Below are positions 20,347 to 31,000 of a DNA stretch of 64,000 bases, in pieces. Numbering within the stretch: the first letter of the stretch is position 1; every line of letters starts with the position of its first letter. The DNA comes from Coemansia sp. RSA 487 (taxonomy: Eukaryota; Kickxellomycota; Kickxellomycetes; Kickxellales; Kickxellaceae), in NCBI GenBank assembly GCA_027577595.1, contig JANBRJ010000088.1:1-64000 (forward strand), given 5' to 3'. Both the position numbers and the translations under genes were made by a program. Below the pieces are notes generated by a model. That model was not told the origin of the DNA. It worked only from the letters and a program-made list of their open reading frames with translations, and did no database searches.

Positions 20347-20574
20347 CTAGTAGAATCCCGAATCGCGGTTATTTCCCTGATATTGTTCCATGGCAGTGTT
20401 CACTTGGGCTGGATCAAATACTCGACCTTGTCTGCGAGTTGGGTCATTACGCCCAGTAGTGTTTTGTGAGGTACTGGGAATTTGGCTAGTACGCCTCTGT
20501 TCTTGTTTTTGCCTTTCTTCCTCCTTTTTCTGTTGATTGCTCTGACTACTATTTTCTTGGCCCGGATTGCTCAT
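20347..20574 (-). CDS. small hydrophilic Gln/Lys-rich protein, 75 aa
   Basis: MSNPGQENSSQSNQQKKEEE... ends GNNRDSGFY. Strongly hydrophilic, a Lys/Glu/Gln-rich helix-like first half, then a Pro/Arg-rich half (RNDPTRRQGRVFDPAQ). No domain recognised. A clear TATA box (TATATAAAG, starting at 20696 on the minus strand) lies 122 nt upstream of the ATG, the same spacing as at 3011 and 4758, followed by GGCCATGA. The leader is Cys/Ala-type (C and A-rich) without upstream ATG in good context except one in TTGGCCATG. This is the best-supported small gene of the window. Confidence 0.5.
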   Translation of the reverse strand: MSNPGQENSSQSNQQKKEEERQKQEQRRTSQIPSTSQNTTGRNDPTRRQGRVFDPAQVNTAMEQYQGNNRDSGFY

Positions 20575-20689
20575 TTTTTCCCTTGTATTCTGACGATGTC
20601 CTTGGTTGTTGGAGAGATATGATGATGCTGTAACTGCTGTTGTGGTGGAGTGTAGGAACAGTAAGATTCATGGCCAAAATTCGTCGGCT

Positions 20690-20698
20690 TTATATACC
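20690..20698 (-). promoter_or_regulatory. TATA box of the small gene ending at 20347
   Basis: GGTATATAAAG read on the minus strand; 122 nt from TATA to ATG. Confidence 0.55.
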
Positions 20699-20699
20699 A

Positions 20700-21119
20700 C
20701 CAGAGAAACCCTAAGCACCCTGGGGAGACTTACCATTTCACAAGGTAAAAGCTCTCTTTGATGCGTTGTTTTACATTTCTCTTGCTGTCCTTAATACATG
20801 TAAAGTCCACAAGTAATTTATTTTTTTGGGAAAGTTTTCAATCTATTGGAAATCTCAATCACTTTGCGATAGTTACAATGAGCTTTTTCTATAATGTCTT
20901 CCCTCGCTGCTCGACTGTTTCGCTTCAGTGCAATTAAGCGAGTTGGCTAGTTTTTAGTTAAATGTATTGCGCGCAAAACAAAGGTAAAATAAATGTCGAA
21001 TATCGAAAGAGAGAGAGAGAGAGAAAACGAAAAAGAATATTAAAATGCGGATCATGACAAAAGAAGAAAAAAGGCATAGACATGAGTGATGTGAAAAAGG
21101 GGATCCTGTTTCCTATTCG
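20700..21119. other. intergenic stretch with a (GA)n run
   Basis: A (GA)n microsatellite at 21007-21024; otherwise nothing supported. Confidence 0.5.
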
Positions 21120-21701
21120 CTACTTTCTAGGGATATCGAAACTGCCTCTCGAATGGATATTGCTGTTACCACCGCCGCCAGCCGTACTGTTGTTGCCATA
21201 TCCAGTTTGCTGCTGGCTATAGACAAGAAGGCCGCCACCGCCATTATGGCCCGACTTTTGTTGCTGCTGTTGTTGCTTGTGATGATCGAATGGTCCGGCG
21301 TTAAGGAACATTCCCTTTGGTGAAGGCATGCTCTGCGAGAGCGCCATACCATCATCCACATCATCCGATTTGGCTCCGCTGGCATCGGCATCCAAGCCAT
21401 GAGCACCGCTGTTCACCGGATAATGCATATGCACGGGCGAGCTGGGTGACGACAGGACACCCGCAACTGATGCACCAAAATCGCCACCAGTATCCGATAC
21501 TCTTCCAGATGACCTACCACCGAAATCGCCTCCTCGTTGGCGTCTCATCGGTGGCACCATGAACGGCAATGGTCCCAGTTTAGGCGCCTCAAATGCCCCC
21601 CCACCAACAGCAGCATCTATTGGTTGCTCCGCAGACCCACCATTCTCGGCGGTATTATCGCCACCAAGCGCATCTCTCTCATTGATATAATCCATGCCAT
21701 C

Positions 21702-21734
<33 letters not shown>

Positions 21735-24700
21735 ATATCCATCACTAGTCTCATATGCCTCGTAATGCGTGTCGCTCCAGATCTCGTCCGCATGCTGGAT
21801 GACAAACGACACAGTCTTGTTAATGTTAGACATGTTTGCCATCTCCAGCAACATATCGCCCTTACCCATGTGCAAAATATTGGGTGCAAAGACAACCGAC
21901 AGATTGTTCGTGGTCATTTTGTTTTCCTTCTGGTTATCGGCGATGCGTTTCAGATGCGTCATCATGAACCGCAGCGTCTGCGCATGCGCCTCAGGCATTG
22001 AATCGGCAATGGTCCGGTACACTTTGATGCGCTCTTCGGGCGGATTGACGTTGGCCGCTTGCACCCACAGGTTGTACGTCGCCGACGTCATCAGTGGGTT
22101 CGGCAGATCACGGAAGTACTGTTTTAGAACACTAGTCACGCTTGCAACGTCCATGTCGGCATCTGCGATCCTGTGCGCTGACAAAGGGTCGTCGAACTTG
22201 TTGTTGGTCAGCTGGGCAACCTTGGCAATCTGCATCTGCACCTCGCGGATCTCCATCGTCGACCCAGACCGGCGGTACACGCCCTCCATGTTGATTCCCT
22301 CGGCCTCGATAAACGAAACCGCCGCCTGCACCACCCAGGGTACACTGCGGTTCTCAATCGTCGCTTGCTCGACCAGGTCGCGTCCAAACATCTTGTGGAC
22401 TTGGAAAGGAACGGATGGATCGTATGCCATTGGGTCAGCCACGCCCTTGCCTGTTCCCTGTTGGTGCTGCTGATCGTGATGCTGATGGCTTGCAGATCCA
22501 GAGCACGAGGCAGTGACTTCGCTTATGCACTTTTGGTGGCACACAAATCCACAGGTCCGGCAACGCACAACAGAGTTTGTGAATGTCTTGAACCGCTCCT
22601 GACAGTGGTCGCATTTGCCTGCACGGAACGTGCTTGTCATGTGGAAGCTGTGCTGAGCTACAGAACCATGGTCCTCGCTGTTTTTGCCCGAACCCCCGCT
22701 ACCTACGCCGCCACCGCCTCCTGCGCCATTCGCTGTAGATCCAGGTGTTCCGTGGTGGCTGTCGCTATGGCTGCTGCCTCCAAATGGCCAGATGAACCGC
22801 TTGGTTGCCTTTTGCGGGACCGTCGTGATGATTGCGTCCTCTGCGTCGGAGCCAGAGTCGTTGTTATGATCATTTGCTGCTGCCTCCTGCTGTGGCTGCG
22901 GTTTACGGATTTGCCGCTGGCGACGAAGGCTGGGCTGGCGGAGCATACCTCCCTGAGAATGACCACTACGTGCACTCTGTTGCTGTTGCTGCTGCTTAGT
23001 AGTGGTAGTAGTAGTGGTGGTGGTGGCGGTAGTGTTGCTGTTGCTGCTGCTTCCAGCCACGCGATGGCGATTGCTACCTCCTGGCGCGTTGCTTCCGCCA
23101 GTCGAGGAAGTCGAAGACTTCATTTGCTGCTGACTATTGTCATGGCTGTCGCTCGGCACATAGCCGTAGTAGTTACGCAGAATATTCTCAAACTCAATGC
23201 GCTTACCGCGCTCCTGCTGCAAAGTATCACGGGTCTCTAGCAGCTGATCAATGACAGAGGCATATAGGTCACGGAGCTTTTGGTAGCTAGCCTCCATGCG
23301 ACATAGCTGGCCATAGTTCACAAGCAGCTCCTCCTTGAGCTGCTTGACGCTTGCGTTGCTCAGCCACTCTTTTCCATCCTCTTGCTGCTTTGAGTCCCGC
23401 TCATTGGCAGGTGTTTGGTCACGCGATGAACGCAACCCCGGAGGGACAAAGTTTCCTAGCGTGGAAACCGTGCTAGCTGAACGGTTACGGCTCTGCTGCT
23501 GCTGCTGGCTGGGGTGGAGATGGTGGTTCCGGGATTTCTGGTACCGTTTCACGCTCACTGACCTTCCCAAAGAAGGAGCCTGGGCTGCGTCTGAGTCCTG
23601 GGACTGGTGCTTTTTGCGACTGGGGCTCAAAGTGGGGGGAGGTTGCGAGTTTCCACCATTATTCTCTGAGGGCTTGGAGCCTGATGGGACGCGCATCGAG
23701 AAGCGAACAAAGTTCTCCTCCAAAGCACCAATATCTTCAGTCCAAGCCAACCCAGCCTCGATTCCAAGGTCTGTGCTAAGCGGGACATCGAGGGTAGGTG
23801 GCGATTTCGGGGCTAGCGAAGATGGCTTCTCATTTTGCTTCTGCTGCTGGGGATTGTCGTCAGCATTGGGCTTGCTGGCTTCCTTTGACTTGGCGTTTAG
23901 AGGCGACACGGGGGCGCTAGCAGCAAATGCGCTGCTGGTTGGGGGTGGCAGTTGCTTCAACGCTTGTGACGTCTGCGATGACGTCGCATCGGGCTGCGCA
24001 GGCTCTAGACCGCTTGAAGCAGAGGTAAAATCGGCGGAATTGCGCATTCCGCGTCTCCGGGTCATCAAACTCTGCTGCGGCTGTTGCTGTTGCTGCTGCT
24101 GCGGCGGCGGCGGCGGCCGTGCAGGGGACTCGTCAGCCGCAGAGCTGGTAGGCGTCGGTCCTGACGATGGCGATTGCTCTGGAGCGCGCTTACTGCTGGG
24201 TGAAACAGAAGCGGTCGCTTCGGCCGGCAGCGACGGGAGCATTTTCTCCTCGATGACATGGTGCTCGCGCCTTCGCCTCGCAGCCTTCTTGCGTTCGCGG
24301 CGCTCAGCATAGCACCCGACGCAGTAAATGATGCCCTGGCTGGTCTTCGCAAATGACTTGCCCTGGATGCGCTGCTTGCAGTTTGTGCACCGGAAACACT
24401 CTGAATGGTACGTGCCTTCGACAGTGACAATGGCTTCGTCAAAAATGGGCTTCTTGCACAGGCTGCAACAGTACGAGCACTCGGGACAGATGGGCTTGCC
24501 ATCGGCCAGAAACAGAAGGTTTGAATCAAACTCGATAACCTTTCCGCACGTTGTGCATTGAAAGCTACAAGATCGTTTCATAAAGAAGTACCCAGTCACA
24601 AAAACATACAGTTGTTCTTTTTAGAGAGTCCCTGAAGGAGCTTGCACACCTTTTCCCTTACAATAGAGGTTGCACATTTACAAAGACCATTTCCAAGTAC

Positions 24701-24971
24701 TTCTTTATGCCTCCGTCTCCGTCTCCCTCTCCAAAAAGGGAAAATGCATAAACATTAATAACACAAAAGATTCGCGGATTGCTTACCATTCAATGTGCCA
24801 AACACCATCGGCAAACTGGATTGCGCTGCCGCCGTCAATGGGTTTCTGGCAGCCCCAGCATTTGGGAGGAGCATTGAGAGTGTTGGAATCGGTAGAATTG
24901 CCGGCGCCCGCGCCATCATCTACCAGCTGCGTGGATGCGTGGTTGGCAGCAGAACCCGCACTGCTGGACAT
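21120..24971 (-). CDS. LIM-LIM-C1-RhoGAP protein (Rga-like), two exons
   Basis: Exon 1 is 24787-24971 and exon 2 is 21120-24564; the 222-nt intron (donor GTAAGC, acceptor TTGTAG) splits the codon for the fourth LIM ligand, so WHIE joins CFQC and LIM1 is completed. About 1209 aa. LIM1 spans about 38-91 (C38, C41, H59, C62, C65, C68, C88, C91), LIM2 about 95-150. Then a long Ser/Gln-rich region, a C1 zinc domain near 700-750 (HSFHMTSTFRAGKCDHC...HQKC) and a RhoGAP domain near 780-975 with the arginine-finger loop EGVYRRSGS. Fungal LIM-RhoGAPs of the Rga class stimulate GTP hydrolysis on Cdc42/Rho proteins at growth sites. Several CAG (poly-Gln) runs lie outside the domains. The ATG at 24599 in exon 2 would lose half of LIM1 and is rejected. 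Confidence 0.9.
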
Positions 24972-25539
24972 TTGAAATAGAATAGTGCGTCAGAAAGGTA
25001 AAAAGTAACAAGTTGAAACGTAGAAAAGAAAATAAACTGGTATATGCAGAAAGGACAAATTCAGAGTAAAGAAGGAAGGAGAAGCTTGCGGGAAAAAGAA
25101 AAAGGTATTGTGGTGTTTTCAGAAAAAAATCGTCCAGAATGAAAAGTGAAAACAGATACTACAGGGCACGATGATTTCTTGGAGGAAGAAAAAGAATGCC
25201 AGCAGACCGGCCTGCTAAAGCTTGTTTGGCAAGCGTGCCCCGGGCCAAGAGACCCGCGAGCCGAACAAGCCAGGCTTCACTGAGAAAATACGCCTGTTGT
25301 GAATTCTGTTTGGCTCTGCACGGCGTGACAGTCGTCTGGTCCCTTGCTTTTTGAGCATGTGGTGTATGAAGCCTTTTGCACACTAATTTCTTTCCGCATG
25401 CTGCCCACGCATTGGAGCTTCCGCCGCTTGCAGGTAGATCCACTACTTGTGTTGTTGGTAAAAGGCAAAACCACAACACTCATTTTAAAAATAAAAATAA
25501 AAAGCTCTAAAAGTGTCTGGAGGGGGAGATCCACACAAT
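24972..25539. other. intergenic stretch
   Basis: Upstream of the LIM-RhoGAP start and downstream of the TCF25 stop. Nothing supported. Confidence 0.5.
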
Positions 25540-26331
25540 TTAGACTTCGTTGCCGCCGCCAGCAGAGGGAGTCTCCCTGTCCCCACTACCACTACGGCCT
25601 CCATCTTTATCATCGCTGTCTGAGTTGTCTCCAATACTGTCATATTCCTCGTCGTCGCTGGTTCCTGGGTCACCGAGGTCGACGTCGCCCAGCCGCCCGC
25701 GGATAAGTCCCAGCAAGCGCTGCAAAACGTTCCCATCGCCACCACCAACATCGTCGCCTTCAGCAGCTGCTGCAGCATCGACAAACGCGCCAGGCATCAT
25801 CAGATGCGCCGGATGCATCATCCCACCAACGAACTCAGAGTACGGGTCGATGTTATCGATGGGCGGCATCGGGTCAAACGCATAGGACTCTGCGGAGCGG
25901 ATATGCTCGGGTAGCCCCGCCTTCAGCGCATCCATGTCGGCCACCAGCACATGGCGCGACACGTTCTCTGGCACCACGTAAGAGCACATGGCACTCTGTA
26001 CACGCCTTTTGCGCGCAGCAAACACTGCCGAGCCATCGCTACAGCCTTCGATGCGGGCAAGCGCTCGCCGAAGGCCCTCTTGCAGCCACTGCGTCACCTC
26101 GGGAACACGGTAGAGCGCACCGCTGCGCTCGACAAACAGCCGCACCAGCAGCTGCATGTGCGTCATTGCCGGGTCGTCGTCAGAGCTCTTTATGTGTGGG
26201 TCGTCAAAGTACGGGTGCCCCGCAACGCGTGCATCAACATCGATGCTTGCCTTGTCCCAGAGCGCCGGTACTGCCGTCGGGAACGTCAGGATTGCATCGA
26301 CTAGATATTCCATACTAGGCTGGTCGTGCGC

Positions 26332-26389
<58 letters not shown>

Positions 26390-27762
26390 GGCGCCCGCTT
26401 CTGCTTCCGGCGCTCGAGCATAAAGGCAGCCAGTGCGCGCGAGAAGCTCCATCCAGGCATCATTTGCACCGGCGCCCACGCCCACTGGTCAGCAAACCGC
26501 TCGACATACTCGTACTGCGCAGCCTTGAGCGCATGGAAGTCCAGCGTAATCAGCGCGCCATACGGGTCCTGCGCCGGGTCCAGCGACAGAAGCACCTTGT
26601 TGACCTCAAACGCCGTGCGCCAGCAGCCCCTGCGCGCAAGGAACTGCATGTGGCGGAACAGCGCCAAGAACAGGCCGCGCGACTCGATGCGCCGAAAGTC
26701 AACGCGCGCCACGCCAGAAGTAACGCTGAAGCGCGGCGTAAACCCTTGCTCAAATGCATACAGCGCACGCTCCACCAGCGCCCCAGCCTCGCCAAAGTCG
26801 CCGCCCGTCTGCTTAATTATCTCACTGAGCTGCAGGAGCGCATCCACGTGGTACGGGTGCTGGTATACGATGGCGGCGATTGCATCCGCGTCGTTCCGCA
26901 CCACCGCCTCCAGGAACTCCACCTGCACCGCCCGGAACCGCTCGCTGTGCTCCACCGCAAACCACCGTCCGCCCGTTATGTCTGCCTGCACAATGTTGCA
27001 TGTCGCTGCGTCCGCCTTGCTCACGTCAATGGCTTCCACAGACACTCCAGGCGCATGCTGTATCGGCGGCCACGTTAGCTTGGGCCGCGTCAGCGTCAGC
27101 CGCTTGGGCAGCATATGCCGTGGCACCTTGCGCCCGCCAATCCTGACATTGTTGTCGTTTGCAACTGCTGCCGACCCAAACAGCCGCCGGATCTCTGCCT
27201 CCGCATCAAGGCTCTTGACATCGGCCGCAAGCAGCTCCCTGCCCATCCTCTGCTGCTCAGTCACCGTGCTCGCATCGTCCTTATTGCTGCTTGCATCATC
27301 CTGCTCAGCTAGCTCGTGCATCTCATCCAAGTGCTTCTGTAGCTCACGCATCTCCAGGTCGTCCACAGTCTTCTGTTTGCCCTTGCCTCGCTGCTGCTGC
27401 TGCTGCTGTCCCTTTTTGCTTGCTGGACCCCTTCTTTTACCTGCGCTATTTGCCGCACGCCGCCCCTTGCTTCCTCCCACTGTAGCAATATTTTTCTTAT
27501 TACCCGTCTCTAGCGTCTTGGATTTGTTCTCAGCCACGCTCTGCTCGTCCCTCTCCTCCTCAGACGATGAGCTATCCCGCCCTGCGTCATTGTCTCCCAT
27601 CAGAAGGTCAAACATGTTCTGCTGCTTGCTCTCTGTCTGATCCTCACTGCTGGCGCCATCTTCGTTTGGTGCATTTGCTCTGCTTTCCACCATGGCTGCA
27701 GTCTCTGCCAAATCATCGTACCCGCTTTCCTTTAGCAGCCTCTTGACTGCTCTTGACGACAT
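25540..27762 (-). CDS. RQC1: TCF25/Rqc1-like protein of the ribosome quality-control complex
   Basis: 740 aa, single exon, starting MSSRAVKRLLKESG as in the TCF25 family. A charged Lys/Glu-rich N-terminal third (with KSKTLETGNKKNI and a Gln run) precedes the TCF25 region (about 215-650): PKLTWPPIQHAPGVSVEA, FLEAVVRNDADAIAAIVYQHPYHVD-type segments, FRHMQFLARRGCWRTAFEVNK and ALITLDFHALKAAQYEYVERFADQW. Yeast Rqc1 acts with the E3 ligase Ltn1 and Rqc2 on stalled 60S ribosomes to ubiquitinate nascent chains. A 19-residue poly-Gln tract (18 CAG + 1 CAA, 26332-26388) sits inside the conserved region near residue 460. The C-terminal tail is acidic (DDEEYDSIGDNSDSDDKDGG). Confidence 0.88.
26332..26388 (-). 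repeat. CAG/poly-Gln trinucleotide repeat
   Basis: Eighteen pure CAG plus one CAA codon, inside the TCF25-like gene. Pure runs of this length are length-variable in most genomes. Confidence 0.95.
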
Positions 27763-27857
27763 TTCTGGCTATATGCGATAAATTATAAACAAATCTAAAC
27801 TATACACTGAATCAGCTTGCAAGAAAGAGTTGGAAATATGAAAACTAACGAGCAAGA

Positions 27858-27888
<31 letters not shown>

Positions 27889-28066
27889 AGTTTCCGCCTT
27901 CTTTAGAGCTGATTTGATTGCAATACTTTCTTTGCAAGAGTTGTGCTGCGGCACATCGACATATAGTGAATTTCATTCTTTACAAACTTTGAGCCAAGTA
28001 CGCTGTTGAACAAGTGAAAAAAAAAAAGATATAACTTTGCTAGCAAAGATCCAAATAGACGTCTTT
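27763..28066. other. intergenic stretch with (GAAA)n
   Basis: A (GAAA)n microsatellite at about 27857-27889, pyrimidine-rich on the sense strand of the TCF25-like gene, probably its leader. Confidence 0.6.
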
Positions 28067-31000
28067 CTATTTGACCCGCGGCGATGCCAAGGCAGGTGGG
28101 CTGCTGACATACGCGGAAGGTGACTCGGGCGCAGACATGTCGCCAGCCGCTATAACCGACAAACTACCGCTCCTGTTTTCGTAACTGCTGTTTCCTGTAG
28201 CATCCAGATGGCCGATGACGCCGCGACGCCATTCAGGTGCATTTGCGCGTCCCAACGACCCACCATGGTTGTAGTCGCTGCCACTGCTACTTCTGCGACT
28301 ATCACCCGCGCAAATTATGCCAAAGTAATCGCTTGCCGATGTAGCCGCCACCGCTGGCATGGCAATAGCCCTTCCAAATGACCCACTGGGGTTGCCGTAC
28401 GTCTGAGGAGATAGCGGCAGAGTTGTGCTGTCTCTTCGCACCATAATACGTGAATATGGTGCCATTGCCTCTTCCTCAGTCTCAGCAAGCGGTGACTCTT
28501 CAGTAATTGGCGCATGGGACGAGGCAGGAGGAGGTGCTTTTACCTGATTTCCCACAGGCCTCGGATCTAACGATAAACAAGGATGCTGCTGTGCTCCCAT
28601 TGTATTGCCGTCATTTGGCTTATTCAGTTGCTGCTGGTGATCTGTCGCAGGACCCGATGAGTCGGCGTTGTTTGCAGACCTGTTGAATATAGATCCAAAG
28701 AATCCACGCCTGGCCGGCCCCACAGTGTTCGACCGCTTAACTCCAGGCGGCGCAATAGCCACCGATCTGCCTAGGCTTCCAGTCGTCAGGACACTGCCAG
28801 TGCTGCCAACGTCGATACTGGCTCTGCCGCTTGACATTGGCTCGTTCACACTGCACTCATTGCCCGCAGACACAACCATCTCCGCACTTGTCATCGCCAT
28901 GACCATTTCCTGGCGCCCTCGCATTAAGTACGTAATATCCACGCAGTCCGACTCTGAAAGGTCAGGGTAGTTGGCGCGGTTCCATTCCGCAACAAGCCGC
29001 CGGTCAATGACACGCTCTAGCGGCCGCGGCCCCATTCCAAGAGCATCCCAAACAAGCGCCTCGTGGCAGAACACAAACTGCTTGTTCTTTTGAACCATAG
29101 TGACGCGCAGCTCGCGGAAGCGTGACACAACCATGAAAACAAGGTCGTCTTGGAACTCGCTAGGCGGCTTTTCGTTCCATCGGGTCAATGACCGCCTATG
29201 TTTAGCCTGCTCGCGATCACCGCTGCACTCCTGAGCAAGCTCAGTCTCGCCATCGTCGGGTGTTTGATCCGGCCGTTCGGATTCGCTGTTGTCTCCGTCG
29301 TTTGCAGCGGCGTGTTTCCCTGCGTCTCCAGAAGACATTGCCGCATTGGAGCTCTTGGACCGCAGTGCTCGCGGAACAAGCCCTGTGTACTCTCCGTGTC
29401 GGTCGTACCTGCTTCCCGACGGCAGCATCTGCATATCACCTCTGATGTCATCGTTTTCGGTGCCACTCATGTCTACATCGCCGTCGCAATCGACCTTCTC
29501 TCCTTGCTGGTGCCTCTGCTTGTCTGCTATAGGGGCAGAGCATGCCTCTTCCACGACCGCACCAGTATTATTCCGCTTTTCGTTTTGCTCGTTCATGCTT
29601 AGTATTGTGTCGATCGCACAAAACGCACCAGTTCTTCCGCATCCAGCACTACAATGGACAACCATGGGGATGCGCGATTCGCGCACAGCATCACAATCTC
29701 CAGAATGTCTTTTGCGCTCATGCCGCTCACCCTCTTCCTGAGCCATCCGCGCTACCTGGCGCAACCGCAATATGCCCGAGGGGCCCTCCGGAACAGAGTG
29801 GTCCTCCCAATCCAAATACTGCAAATGCGTCACATTCATAACAGCATCCGTGACAGACGGTCTAGAGATGCATAGCCTACGCGACACGATGCTGTTGTCG
29901 TCGGGGTGCATCGCTTCCGCTTGCCACTCTACACGCAGATCGCCATACATCGAAGTCTCGCCGACTTTGTTGGGCCAGTAGTGATGGCATTTAGAGCGTC
30001 CGCCTTCAAACTCCTGCGTAAGCATAATAATAACCTTTGTGCGGTGTTCCCAGACCATCTTCCAAAAGTCGTACACTGTATCACGAAGCGGGCCTTGCGT
30101 TGCAATGTACAGTGGTCCGTCAAAGTATGATATGTAGCTGGCGTTGACATAGTCGTTTACGGCCACACCAGGGTTGCTACTATCATTTCCAGCCGCAGAA
30201 CCAGATGACACCATCGGCGCAGCAGCATCGCCTTCCACAGGAGAAAGCCCATCAACCACCATTTGGTCCCTAGTAGCCCTGCTACTGTTTCCAAGACTCA
30301 TTGGTCTGCTTTCATCAGCCGCCTTGGCCATCGCAGGATTATTAATCGAGGATGCACAAGTTGCATCCGCACAGCAACTACTGCCTGTGCTCTGGGGGCG
30401 TCGGCGCATGCTTCGTAGCCTTACGCGATTGTTGTCGAACGGGAATATGTTTTTGTAGCGATTCTTTGAGCCTAGCTCCAGGCCAGCCGAAATAGTATAC
30501 TGGTTGTATTTCGTCACCATTCCGTTGCTGCCGATCATTGATGACATCCTGCGATTCTCCGATGCATCAATGCATCTGAACAAGCGGTTCAACAGCTGCG
30601 GACCAGTATTAGGATCTGCCGCACGCCGAAGATATGCAGGCAGCTCCAAAAGATACCTGGTCGCCTCTTTGCTGTCATTGCCGCCTTGCTGCGAAAGGGG
30701 CAAATGCGGTGGTAGTCTCAAAGGGATGACTTCACTGGGATCGAATCCGCCACCAGGCGTTTGTCGCATGGTTCTGAGCATCGGGTGGTTGACATCTACA
30801 GTTGGCTTTGGTTTGATAATCGATGGCCTGCTTAACCCTTCTATTGTCAAGCCAGCCGTAGATGCCAACGGCGTGTTTCCAGTAAGTAAAGCAGGAGGCA
30901 TCACAGAGGCAGATGACAGAGCCATCGATGTCGCCGGTCCGCCGACTAGGCTTCTGCCGTCAGTGGATGGCGATGATGAGGAGCTTGTCAGGGGCTGCGG

